From Dolomitihabitans soli (GTDB lineage Bacteria > Actinomycetota > Actinomycetes > Streptosporangiales > Streptosporangiaceae), in assembly GCF_022213955.1 (NCBI RefSeq), contig NZ_JAKNTW010000053.1, positions 1-55,919 on the forward strand: a stretch of DNA of 55,919 nucleotides, written 5' to 3'. Of the stretch, positions 35,826 to 44,682 are shown one piece after another (position 1 is the stretch's first letter; each line of letters starts with the position of its first letter). The notes below the pieces were generated by a model. It saw only the letters and a list, made by a program, of their open reading frames with translations. It was not told where the DNA came from and searched no databases. The position numbers and the translations under genes are program-made.

Positions 35826-36497
35826 ATGCAGAAGTTCGACACCCCCACCCCGATGACCGCCATCCTCGACATCCCCGCCGGCCGCATCCAGCTCATCGCC
35901 GCCGACCGAGCCGACACCACAGTCGAAATCCTCCCCGCGAACGCCTCCAAGAGCCGCGACGTGAAGACGGCGGAACAGACCGAGGTCACCTACCGCGACG
36001 GCATCCTGCAGATCACGGCCCCAGAGGCGAAAAACCAGATCCTCGGCCCCTCCGGATCCATCGAGGTCACCATCCAACTCCCCGCCGGCTCCCGCATCGA
36101 AGCGAAGACGGCCCTCACCGAGTTCCGAGGCGTCGGACGCCTCGGCGACATCGCCTTCGAAGGCGCGCAGGGCTCGATCAAGCTCGACGAAGCCGCGAGC
36201 GCCCGCCTCACCCTCCAGTCCGGCGACATCTCCGTCGGCCGCCTGAACGGCCCCGCGAAGATCAGCACCCAAAAGGGCGACCTCCACATCACCGAAGCCG
36301 TACGCGGCACCCTCACGCTACGCACCGAATCCGGCCAGATCTCCGTCGGCGCCGCCCGCGGAGCCTCCGCCACCCTGGACGCCGGCACCACCTACGGCCG
36401 GATCCACAACACGCTCAAGAACACCGACGGCGCCGACGCCGCCCTGACCATCCACGCGACCACCGCATACGGCGACATCACCGCCCGCAGCCTCTAA
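35826..36497 (+). CDS. DUF4097-family beta-strand repeat protein
   Basis: ATG 35826 (MQKFDTPTPM) follows AAGGAAAACACG; 223 residues without signal peptide or membrane segment. The chain is built of short beta strands with repeated G/S-I-D/S turns (GDIAFEGAQGSIKLDEAA, SGDISVGRLNG, KGDLHITEAV, YGDITARSL), the pattern of DUF4097 adhesin-like beta-helix proteins. The family has no agreed function. Pairing with the adjacent GbsR/MarR gene, from which it is transcribed away through shared operator-like repeats, implies joint regulation. Confidence 0.87.
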   Translation: MQKFDTPTPMTAILDIPAGRIQLIAADRADTTVEILPANASKSRDVKTAEQTEVTYRDGILQITAPEAKNQILGPSGSIEVTIQLPAGSRIEAKTALTEFRGVGRLGDIAFEGAQGSIKLDEAASARLTLQSGDISVGRLNGPAKISTQKGDLHITEAVRGTLTLRTESGQISVGAARGASATLDAGTTYGRIHNTLKNTDGADAALTIHATTAYGDITARSL

Positions 36498-36552
36498 GAG
36501 AAGCACCCCGCAGGCGCGGCGACCCTACCCGTTCAGGTGAATTTCGTACCAG

Positions 36553-36753
36553 TTCCAAAGGGCACACCACCCCCACCGACCAGGACCGCCCGGAACTGCA
36601 GAAAACCATCGAGGAAATGGTCGATACCGGCTTCACCGGGGTGACACTGCGCGTCCACGACGAGCAGGGCGAGTGGATCGGCAGCGCCGGGGCGGCCGAG
36701 CCGGGCGGGACCGCGAAGCCCCCGACGAACGGACACGTCCGGATCGGCAGCAA
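36553..36753 (+). pseudogene. Serine hydrolase (beta-lactamase/DD-carboxypeptidase family) N-terminal fragment
   Basis: The frame reads DRPELQKTIEEMVDTGFTG, VTLRVHDEQGEWIGSAG and GHVRIGSN, typical of the N-terminus of secreted serine hydrolases just before their SxTK active site. The homology breaks at exactly that point, and no signal peptide precedes it. It is a deletion remnant. Confidence 0.6.
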
Positions 36754-37117
36754 CCGCACTGCGCAAGGCCCTCCACGGCGAGTTCGCACAGGGCGATGCC
36801 GCACGCCGAGAGCAGGGTGATGCCCTTCGCTCTCGTTCTCATAAATGACCATCTGTGCGAGTTCTGCGAGAGCCCCGGAACGTGATTACATGATCGCTCC
36901 TCGGACCGGACCCTAAAGCGGGTGGAGATCTTCTCGCTGAAGATCTTGTCGCGGCCGTCCCTGGGTGCCCTGTCGGTCGCCGCGCCGGCAGGTAACCCGC
37001 GCCGAACGTTTCATAGCCGAAGGAGCAATTCGTAACCGTTCCTGGAGGTCGGCTCGCTGACCGCGGCGGTACCGCGCCCGTGGTCTGCCACTACGACGTA
37101 TCCCCTGCTATTACGAC
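36754..37117. other. Gap between two gene relics
   Basis: There is no gene or clear signal. Short antisense frames are present but lack starts with ribosome binding sites. Confidence 0.4.
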
Positions 37118-37561
37118 ATGAGCGCCGTGTTCGGCGCTGAGACGAGCGTTAGCGTCGAGGCTCGCCGGCTGATCTTCGCCGCGGGTCCGGATGACGGGAG
37201 GTCGGTGTGCATGGCGACCGTGAATGTCCGGGTGCCCCAGGGCCAGCCAACTGATGAGGTCGCCGGGAGCGCCGGCCTGACCGTCACGTTCGGCGGCGCC
37301 GCACTTCAGATGGCCGGCCTGACTTTCGCTTCGGCCGTGCGTCCGCTGGTGGTCCATCTCGCCGGCGACTCGACGGCGTGCGACCAGAGGGCGGTGCCGT
37401 ACACGGGGTGGGGTCAGATGCTGACCGCCTCGGTCCGCGCCGGCGCGGTGGTGACCAATTACGCCGCGTCGGGGGAGAGCTCGCTACCTGCGGTGAGGGC
37501 GCCGGGCGATGCCATTCGCATGGCACCAGGCGCGCATCAAAGTTTCGTCGTCACCAACTAA
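37118..37561 (+). pseudogene. Rhamnogalacturonan acetylesterase (CE12-like) fragment
   Basis: The frame contains the end of the usual N-terminal beta domain (TSVSVEARRLIF, LTVTFGGAALQMAGL). It is followed by the SGNH block I region VVHLAGDSTACDQRAVPYTG and VTNYAASGESS. It then leaves homology and stops, losing the blocks carrying the catalytic Asp and His. No signal peptide is present. It is truncated at both ends, a pectin-related enzyme relic. Confidence 0.65.
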
Positions 37562-37585
37562 GCGAGCATCCCAGAGGAGGATCTC

Positions 37586-38782
37586 ATGGCAACAGTCACC
37601 ACCACCGCGTTACGCACGCCCGAGGGCCGACGTCGTCGGCTCACCCGGATCGTCGCCGCGCTCGCCGTCCTGATCGGCGGTGCCGGGACCGGTGTCGTGC
37701 TCGGCGTGCCCTCAGCGTCCGCCATCGCGTGCGGTGACGGCACCTTCCAGTCGCAGGTGACGCTCAGCGGTAGCACCTGGACCGCCCGCAACAGCGCCGG
37801 CAGCAGCGTCTACAGCGGCACCGACTTCCGGGCGGCGGTCCAGGCCGGCATCGGTAGCCTCACGGCCGGGCGCACCTCGATCCAGCGGGTCGTCGTGCGC
37901 GGCAACGGCACGATGAGCGCAGGCAGTCGAATCTCGCTGCCGAGCTACACCTCCCTGTCGGTCTGCGGCACGATCAACGTCACCGGCTCCGGCTCCGGCG
38001 ACTACGCGCCGATCTATTCCCGCGGCACCACGAACATCGAGGTCCCCTACCTCAACGTCAGCGGTACCCCGATCTACGGCATCTTCCTGCGCAACGTCAC
38101 GAACGTCTGGCTCGGCCAGATCGACATGCGGCTCGGCCGGGGCCTCGGCGTGCGCATCGACAACCGCGGCGACACCAGCCAGTGGACCCGCAACGTACGA
38201 GTCGACAACGTGTACGTGCAAGGAGCCAGCTCGCACGCGATGGAGACCTACGGCGTCGACGGTCTCACCGTCGGCACTGTGACGGCACGCAGCGTCGGCG
38301 AGTCCGGTCTGCTGCTCAACCAGACCATCAACGCGACGGTCGGCACCGTGGACGCCGAGAACGCCGGCACCGGCACCGGGTACGCGGCCTTCCGCATGGC
38401 CAACCGCAACGGCCGGGTCGGCAGCTCCTACCCGAACAACATCCGGGTTGGCACCGTCAAGGCACGCGGCGGCGGCCGGGGCATCTTCTGCGTCTCGGAG
38501 AGCGGCGGCGCCACCATCGACCGGGTCGACATCGCCAACACCGGCAACAACTCGGTCCTGGTGGAGAACTGCTACAACGTCGTCATCGCCGGAGCGTCGG
38601 GCACGATCAGCGGCGGCGGCGAGGTCCGCATCGCGGCCCGTACGGAATTCGCTCCGTCGTCGGGCATCAGGTTCCAGAATCTGACGGTCACCAATACCAA
38701 CATCAGGTGGAGCCCCTGCACCGGCAGCAACAACGCGATCAGCAACGTGACTCGTGTCAACTCGACGCTGACCTGGTGCTGA
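37586..38782 (+). CDS. Secreted right-handed parallel beta-helix protein
   Basis: ATG 37586 lies after AGAGGAGGATCTC; 398 residues. A long Tat-like signal (GRRRRLTRIVAALAVLIGG) ends near PSASAIA (residue 46). The rest is a regular beta-helix: repeated N-x-V/I turns (TNIEVPYLNVSG, NVWLGQIDMRLG, GLTVGTVTAR, NATVGTVDAENAG, NNIRVGTVKARGG) with Asn ladders. This fold is shared by pectate lyases, polygalacturonases and other polysaccharide-active proteins. I see no specific catalytic triad, so the activity is not assigned. It follows a pectin esterase relic, supporting a cell-wall substrate. Confidence 0.8.
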   Translation: MATVTTTALRTPEGRRRRLTRIVAALAVLIGGAGTGVVLGVPSASAIACGDGTFQSQVTLSGSTWTARNSAGSSVYSGTDFRAAVQAGIGSLTAGRTSIQRVVVRGNGTMSAGSRISLPSYTSLSVCGTINVTGSGSGDYAPIYSRGTTNIEVPYLNVSGTPIYGIFLRNVTNVWLGQIDMRLGRGLGVRIDNRGDTSQWTRNVRVDNVYVQGASSHAMETYGVDGLTVGTVTARSVGESGLLLNQTINATVGTVDAENAGTGTGYAAFRMANRNGRVGSSYPNNIRVGTVKARGGGRGIFCVSESGGATIDRVDIANTGNNSVLVENCYNVVIAGASGTISGGGEVRIAARTEFAPSSGIRFQNLTVTNTNIRWSPCTGSNNAISNVTRVNSTLTWC

Positions 38783-39365
38783 CCCAGCGGCGCCGGCAGT
38801 CCGCCGACTGCTGCGGCTGCCGGCGCCATTCCTCCACCCGGCAGGCGTCCCTGGCGCTGTTCGTCCTGACGAACAGCCGCGAGCGAACGGTCAAGGCCCA
38901 CCACGTGGGCATCTGCATCGGCGAGAGCATGATGATCAACGCGCTGCGCGCGGGCGTCACCATCCGCACCGACCCGGTCGACATCCTCCCGACCATGCTT
39001 GCTACCACCGTTGCACCGCTGACCCACGCGTGACGCCCATACGTCGGATCTGGGATATAACCCGCACCGCCCTTGACCTGCAAATATGTAAACTCATACC
39101 AACATGGACTAAACAAGCCGATTGAGCGCTCTTTGAGGGCTCAACCGCTCCCAGGTTGCGGATGGGTCCAGGGACGGTACACGCACTCCGCTCCTGGCCA
39201 CGACGAAGTCGCGTCAAGCCGTGGGCCGATTCGGGCGGGGAGGCCATGAGGTCATGAGCGAACGGCACGCCGGCGTGGTCAGACCGAGACGTGCGATCGC
39301 AAGGCGTTCTTGCGAGCTCAGGCCAGACGACTGCCCGTAGGGCCGGGAGCGCGAGATGAGGGACG
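38783..39365. other. 580-bp gap with a coding-like remnant
   Basis: The plus frame from about 38855 reads ALFVLTNSRERTVKAHHVGI, then INALRAGVTIRTDPVDILPT to a stop near 39031, without a start signal or recognisable family. An A/T-rich patch with TTGACC near 39073 may hold the promoter of the next gene. Confidence 0.35.
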
Positions 39366-41780
39366 ATGAAGAAAGCCAGCACTCCCGCGAGTGACCGGCC
39401 GGATCCACGACCCGGCTCGTTCTGGTTGGGTGATTCGCTCGACGCACCGTACACGGCGACCGCCGTGATCGATGACCAAGGTGTCGTGACCGGCTGGAGC
39501 ACGGGGGCCCGGAGGTTGCTCGGCTACCACGCCGCTGACATCGTTGGACGGTCCGCGGCCATCCTCCTCGCCGAGGAGATCGTCCCCGAGCCGGTTCAGT
39601 CGTCCTTGGCGGAACTGCCGCGGTGGAACGGAAGAGTCACACTGCTGCATCGGGACGGCCATCGACTGAAGGTGGAGATACTGGCGCATCACCGGACGGC
39701 GGACTCCGGTGGCAGCGAGTGGATCGTCGTGTCATCCGTCATGGCCGAGACGCGGCCGCTCGAGCACGATGTCCTGATGGAGTGGGCGTTCGGTCAGGGC
39801 CCGTGCGCCATGGCGATCTACGGTAGCGATCTGCGCCTGCGTCGGGCGAACCGAGACATGCAATGCGCTTTCGGCCTCACGGAGGATGAGATGCGCGGGC
39901 TGCGGGTGTCGGAGATCGTGCTCGACCCCCATCTGGAGGAGGTCGACGAGTGCATCCGCCAGGTGCTGGAGAGCGGCGAGCCACGAGAAAGGGAGAACTT
40001 CTTCCGCACCCCAGGGAAGAGCCGTAAGCAGGCCTGGGCGGTTCGCCTCACCCCGCTCAGGAACCAAGACGATCAGATCCTTGCGGTGTGCCTCGCGGCG
40101 CACGACATTACTGAGCAGTATTGGGCACGGGAGCGTCTGCTGATGCTCAATGAGGCGGGTGCCCGGATCGGCCGCACACTCGAGGTCGTGCGCACCGCCC
40201 AGGAAATGGCGGACGTCGTGGTTCCCAAACTCGCGGACTCCGTCGACATCTCCCTGCTCGCCTCGCTGGACCAGGGCGAGCCACCCACCGTCCCTCCGGC
40301 CGGGCCCATCACGATGCGTCATGCCGCCCGGTCGGTCATCGAAGACGGCCCTGCGGCCACCCTTGAGCCAGGAGAGATCACCACCTATTCGGACGACCCT
40401 CCACAGGTCCAGTGCCTGCGTTCAGGACGGTCCTTCTTGTACGACACGCCCGGAGACTGGGCCCTTCACTCGATGGCGGTGCCGCTACGAGCCAGTGGCA
40501 CCGCCCTGGGGGTGGCCGTCTTCGCACGCCACCGGCTGATGGAACCGTTCGATCAGCACGACCTGTTGCTGGCCGAAGAGATCACGGCCAGAGCAGCGGT
40601 CTGCATCGACAATGCCTACCGTTATAGCCGTGAGCGTGAAACGGCCCTCACCTTGCAGCACAGCCTGCTGCCACAACGGCTGCCCCAGCAGGCGGCAGTC
40701 GAGGTCGCTTCTCGCTACCTGCCCGCAGGAGCCCGGGCCGGCGCGGGTGGCGACTGGTTCGACGTCATCCCCCTCTCCGGGGCCCGTGTCGCCTTGGTCG
40801 TCGGCGACGTCGTCGGCCACGGCATCCAGGCGTCCGCCACCATGGGCCGCCTTCGTACTGCGGTCCGAACTCTGGCCGACGTTGACCTGCCGCCCGACGA
40901 ACTACTTATTCACCTGGACGACCTCGTCACCCACCTGGCCGCCGAAGTGGACAGCACCGGGTGGCGCGACGGCGCGGCCGAAGCCCCGGGAGAGATCGGA
41001 GCCACCTGTCTCTACGCCGTCTACGATCCGGTGACGCGCCGTTGCGGCCTCTCCCGGGCCGGTCACCAGCTGCCCGTCGTGGTAAGTCCTGGTGGCACCG
41101 TCGAATTCGTCGATCTTTCGGCCGAGCCGCCGCTCGGTATGGGTGGCCTCAACTTCGAGTGCACCGAGATAGAACTGCCCGCGGGCAGCTTGCTCGTGCT
41201 CTACACCGACGGCCTCGTCGAAGCCCGTCACCGCGACAGCAACGAGGGCCTCGAAATTCTGCGCAAGGCCATCGCCAGGCCCGATCAGTCGCTGGACACC
41301 ATCTGCGACAACGTGCTCGAGGCGCTGCTCCCCTCCCACCCTCCGGACGACGTCGCCCTGTTGATCGCCCGCACCCGAGCGCTGGACGCGTCCCAGGTCG
41401 CCACCTGGGATCTGCCTGCCCGCCCCGCCATCGTCGCCCAGGCGCGCAGGAACGCCTCCAAACAGTTGGCCCTCTGGGGACTCGACGAAGCGATCTTCAC
41501 CACGGAACTGGTGGTCAGTGAACTGGTCACCAACGCCATCCGCTACGGCGACGCACCCATTCAGCTCCGGCTGATCTACGACCGCAGCCTGATCTGCGAG
41601 GTGTCCGACGCCAGCAGCACCGCCCCCCACCTTCGCCGCGCCCGTGTCTACGACGAAGGCGGCCGCGGTCTGCTCCTGGTCGCCCAGCTCACCCAACGCT
41701 GGGGCACGCGCCACACGACTGCCGGGAAGACCATCTGGGCAATACAGACGTTGTCTGGAGACAACGGCACGGGCACCTGA
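39366..41780 (+). CDS. PAS-GAF-PP2C phosphatase with C-terminal HATPase (RsbU/RsbW-like) domain
   Basis: This 804-residue protein starts at ATG 39366 after AGGG. Domains in order: PAS (about 25-125; YTATAVIDDQGVVTGWSTG), PAS (about 135-250; MRGLRVSEIVLDPHLEEVDE), GAF (about 258-420), SpoIIE-type PP2C (about 440-665; GAGGDWFDVIPLSGARVALV, VGDVVGHG, LYTDGLVEARH) and HATPase_c (about 680-795; TELVVSELVTNAIRYG, DEGGRGLLLVAQL). The phosphatase and kinase-like parts of an anti-sigma partner switch lie in one cytoplasmic chain. Such proteins tune stress or development sigma factors through anti-sigma-factor antagonists. No cognate sigma or antagonist is encoded nearby. Confidence 0.9.
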   Translation: MKKASTPASDRPDPRPGSFWLGDSLDAPYTATAVIDDQGVVTGWSTGARRLLGYHAADIVGRSAAILLAEEIVPEPVQSSLAELPRWNGRVTLLHRDGHRLKVEILAHHRTADSGGSEWIVVSSVMAETRPLEHDVLMEWAFGQGPCAMAIYGSDLRLRRANRDMQCAFGLTEDEMRGLRVSEIVLDPHLEEVDECIRQVLESGEPRERENFFRTPGKSRKQAWAVRLTPLRNQDDQILAVCLAAHDITEQYWARERLLMLNEAGARIGRTLEVVRTAQEMADVVVPKLADSVDISLLASLDQGEPPTVPPAGPITMRHAARSVIEDGPAATLEPGEITTYSDDPPQVQCLRSGRSFLYDTPGDWALHSMAVPLRASGTALGVAVFARHRLMEPFDQHDLLLAEEITARAAVCIDNAYRYSRERETALTLQHSLLPQRLPQQAAVEVASRYLPAGARAGAGGDWFDVIPLSGARVALVVGDVVGHGIQASATMGRLRTAVRTLADVDLPPDELLIHLDDLVTHLAAEVDSTGWRDGAAEAPGEIGATCLYAVYDPVTRRCGLSRAGHQLPVVVSPGGTVEFVDLSAEPPLGMGGLNFECTEIELPAGSLLVLYTDGLVEARHRDSNEGLEILRKAIARPDQSLDTICDNVLEALLPSHPPDDVALLIARTRALDASQVATWDLPARPAIVAQARRNASKQLALWGLDEAIFTTELVVSELVTNAIRYGDAPIQLRLIYDRSLICEVSDASSTAPHLRRARVYDEGGRGLLLVAQLTQRWGTRHTTAGKTIWAIQTLSGDNGTGT

Positions 41781-42170
41781 CCCGACGCTCCTCGCCCTGC
41801 CCGTTCGCCCCCTGTTTGAGGGGTTCGGCCTTTATATGTCACTGCGGCTACGTCCGGTCTCCACAGGCTGGAGGTCGTGCGTTCTTTCTCTCGCAGGGTT
41901 TGGGCCGGTCGTACGGCCCGGTTCGGGCACGGCTGGTGTAGGCGGCGAGGTCGAACGGGGCGCGTCGATCAGCGGCCGCCGCCGTGCCGAGCTCAGCACG
42001 GCGGCGCGAAGGATCGCGGGTTCTCGCAAAGTCGGGTCAAAGTCGGGTCATCGACGAGGTCGATGCCGCGCAGGTCCGGTCCGGCGACGCAGGACCCCGC
42101 CGAGTCGCCACCGTATGGTTGTGACCGAGTGACGTGTCCGCAGTCGGACCGCGGGTGCGACCCTCCAACC
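41781..42170. other. 390-bp gap with a tandem 11-bp repeat
   Basis: The gap holds two exact head-to-tail copies of CAAAGTCGGGT (42027-42037, 42038-42048). No gene is recognised. It is downstream of both the phosphatase and the second Cys-rich precursor; a weak hairpin exists near 42145. Confidence 0.45.
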
Positions 42171-42392
42171 TCAGCAACAGATCCTGGGATCCACCTCGAC
42201 ACAACTCGTACCGCCCGGCCGATAGCAGCAGTAGTAGCGCCGCTTTCCCAAGAAGTGCGGCAAGCCGCACGCCAAGTGGATCTTACAGGTGTCGGAATTG
42301 TTGTACCAGCAACCGCTTGAGGCTTGGGCGTTCTCACGCGGGACCAACCTGGCCAGCAGCGCATCGCTGAGGTTGCCGATGAATTCCTTCAT
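42171..42392 (-). CDS. 8-cysteine secreted peptide precursor, copy 2
   Basis: ATG 42392 lies 6 nt after GGGAG; 73 residues. The leader MKEFIGNLSDALLARLVPRE, then NAQA, aligns without gaps with that of the 26083-26331 precursor. Identical positions are Met1, Ile5, Leu8, Asp10, Leu12, Ala14, the block Leu-Val-Pro-Arg at 16-19, Ala22 and Ala24. Ala22-Gln-Ala24 is again an AxA site. The core of 49 residues has eight Cys (28, 36, 42, 55, 56, 64, 72, 73), but its spacing differs from copy 1, as in toxin or defensin families with fast-changing cores. No maturation gene is adjacent, so it probably uses the system at 24.9-28.8 kb. Confidence 0.75.
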   Translation of the reverse strand: MKEFIGNLSDALLARLVPRENAQASSGCWYNNSDTCKIHLACGLPHFLGKRRYYCCYRPGGTSCVEVDPRICC

Positions 42393-42734
42393 TCATGTCT
42401 CCCAGATCGCACGGAGGAAGCCGCCGGTCAGTCCAGCCCGGCGGCGCGGGATCAGGCGACGGCCGGGGCCACGCCCGATGGCGCACAGCGTGCCCGGTCT
42501 CACTAGCCCGGCGATAAACCGCCACTAGCGCGACTGCGGTTGGCCCTGGCGGGATGACATTGGAGAAGTCGGAGGCGGCGCCCGCCTGTGGCGTCGGCGC
42601 ACCTGGCGGGGCCGCCGACGCTCGAGAGCGGTGCGGCCGGCTTCGGCGAGGCAGTTGCAAGTATGCGCGGGGACTGCTGCGCCCTGCTCAGGCGGATTAC
42701 GGACGATCCGCGCTGAACAGGGCCGCCATCGTGC
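42393..42734. other. Gap upstream of the second precursor
   Basis: It lies between the M4 peptidase stop and the peptide start on the same strand and should contain the peptide promoter. No clear -35/-10 pair and no other gene are visible. Confidence 0.4.
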
Positions 42735-44285
42735 TCAGGGGCAGGTCGGCTCGCCGCTCTGCGCGGGTACGTTCACCCCGCTCCAGGCCGCCTTGATGAC
42801 GTTGAATTCGACACAGCCGGTGTACAGCGTCTTGGCCGCCCGCAGCGTGGCCACGCGCGCCTTGGCGTGCGTCCACGGCGCCGTCTTCATGTTCAGGCCG
42901 GTCATGAAGATCTGGCCCGCCTTGCGGATGCCGATGCCGGTGATGGCCGCGCCGCCGTCGCACCGGCTGCTGGCCGGCTTTCCGCTCGGGTTCGTGCCCT
43001 CGGCCAGTAGGTAGAACCAGTGGTTCTGCGGTCCGGCCGCCGCGTGCACCTGGGTGCCCGGGATGGCGGAGCTGTAGCAGTTCGGGTGACCCAGCGCCGA
43101 CGGGTTGTACATGTTCCTGATCTCCCCGCGGCCCGACAGGTTGACCTCCTCGCCGACCAGGTAGTCGGGCGGGTCGAGGCTGGCCGGCTCGTTGACGTAC
43201 GCCTCGGTCAGCGCGCCGAAGATGTCACCCGTCGACTCGTTCAGGCCGCCGGACTCGTTGCCGCTGCCGCCGCTGCCGCCGGAGAACTGGAAGATGCCGT
43301 GGCCGAACTCGTGCCCGACGACGTCCATCGAGACGGCCTGCTGGCTGCCCGCGGAGTTGCGGCCGAAGGAGGCGTACGACCCGTTCCAGAAGGCGTTGGC
43401 CTGGTTCAGCCCGACCCTCGCGGGGTACCCGCGGCCCGAGCCGTTGACGCCGTTGCGACCGAGCCATTCGCTGAGCATGTTCCACTGGCGCTGGGCCGCG
43501 AAGAGCGCGTCGACGCAGGCCGTCTCCAGGTTCGTGCCGCTGCCGGTGCCCCAGCTGTCGGTCGACTTGGTGTACGCCGTGCCGTTCTGACCGCCGCACT
43601 GGATGCCGGTGCGCGTGGGGTCGCGCATCACGTACGACGGGGAAGTGTCGATGGTGACCGGGTTGCCGTTGTAGTAGCTGTTGCCGGTGCCGTCGACTAC
43701 CTGGTCCCACTGGTCGATGACCTGGCCGCCACGCGCGTCCACGTACACGTGCACGATGCTGGACTGGTCGTCGGTGGCGGCCACGACCTCCCACGCCAGG
43801 CGTGGCGTGGGCGTGGCGGCGTGCACCACGAGAGTCGGCGTGCCGATCGAAGTGGCCTTGGGCGCCACGTTGCGGGCCGTGTCCGCCGCCGCCTGCGCGG
43901 CGATCTGCGGCTTGGTGTCCAGGGCGATCTTCGCCTGCTGGCCGGTGTCGATCGTGCTGACCGCCTTGCCGGACTTGTCGGTCGTTATGACTACCTCGCC
44001 GCCGAAGACGGGCAGGCCGGCGTAGGTACGCGTGTACGTGAGGTGCTGGATGCCGTTGACGCCGGCGATGGCCGACGACAGGGAGAAAGCGTCCTGGTCG
44101 GCGGCCAGGAGCTGTGTCCGGCTGGAGGCGATGACGTTCTGCGCGGTCGCCACCGCGGTGCCGCGCTCCGAGGGTGAGGGCGGGTCGGCCACCTGGGCGT
44201 TCGCGCTTGTGGCGCCCGCCGGTGCGGTGATGGTCAGGGCTAACGCGAGTATGGCGGCAGAGCCCAACCTGTGCTTGGGGTTCAT
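42735..44285 (-). CDS. Secreted M4 (thermolysin-like) metallopeptidase
   Basis: ATG 44285 (MNPKHRLGSAAIL) follows GGAG; 516 residues. The signal peptide ends near ATSANA (30). A propeptide (FTP/PepSY-like, about 35-185; TYTRTYAGLPVFGGEVVI) precedes the catalytic domain. Zinc ligands are His325 and His329 in VVGHEFGHGIF and Glu350 in GGLNESTGDIFG; Glu326 is the general base. AAGPQNHWFYLLAEG supplies the later active-site histidine region. It would digest extracellular protein after autocatalytic loss of the propeptide. It sits upstream of the second Cys-rich precursor on the same strand, 340 bp apart; a role in that peptide's processing is possible but unsupported. Confidence 0.92.
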   Translation of the reverse strand: MNPKHRLGSAAILALALTITAPAGATSANAQVADPPSPSERGTAVATAQNVIASSRTQLLAADQDAFSLSSAIAGVNGIQHLTYTRTYAGLPVFGGEVVITTDKSGKAVSTIDTGQQAKIALDTKPQIAAQAAADTARNVAPKATSIGTPTLVVHAATPTPRLAWEVVAATDDQSSIVHVYVDARGGQVIDQWDQVVDGTGNSYYNGNPVTIDTSPSYVMRDPTRTGIQCGGQNGTAYTKSTDSWGTGSGTNLETACVDALFAAQRQWNMLSEWLGRNGVNGSGRGYPARVGLNQANAFWNGSYASFGRNSAGSQQAVSMDVVGHEFGHGIFQFSGGSGGSGNESGGLNESTGDIFGALTEAYVNEPASLDPPDYLVGEEVNLSGRGEIRNMYNPSALGHPNCYSSAIPGTQVHAAAGPQNHWFYLLAEGTNPSGKPASSRCDGGAAITGIGIRKAGQIFMTGLNMKTAPWTHAKARVATLRAAKTLYTGCVEFNVIKAAWSGVNVPAQSGEPTCP

Positions 44286-44682
44286 CGCTCGTTGCTCCTC
44301 AGGGGGGTGGAGTGGACGAGCCCCGGCCGGCTGGGGTGCACTCAGATTGACATTTCGAGTGACCTAAGTGATAGCTCCCAATTTGCCCATAACGCCGTGG
44401 TATGGATCGAACAACACCTTTTCCAGACCTGCCATCACGGGGGGTTGGCCGGAGTAGCGGCGGCTCTCCTCGGTGGGCCAGATCTCGGCGAGCGGATGCA
44501 TCCTCCCGTCAGGTGGGGGCCACCGCCACGGCCAGGCCGCCGGCCTCGTAGACGGTCTCCTGGATCCGCCGGGCCGGGCGTGCCGCCGGTTCGATGGCTC
44601 CGTCTGCCGCCTGGCTGGAGTGCCGGTCCCCGTGCCCCCGGCCAGGAGCTCCGAGTCGGAGTCGAACAGCGCGACCGCCTCC
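44286..44682. other. Gap with a possible decayed reading frame
   Basis: Directly after the LLM gene, minus-strand frames read EEAVALFDSDSELLAG, then in another frame DGAIEPAARPARRIQETVYE to a stop near 44511. The switch of frame suggests a frameshifted remnant. Family not recognised. The promoter of the M4 peptidase should lie near 44290-44380. Confidence 0.35.
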
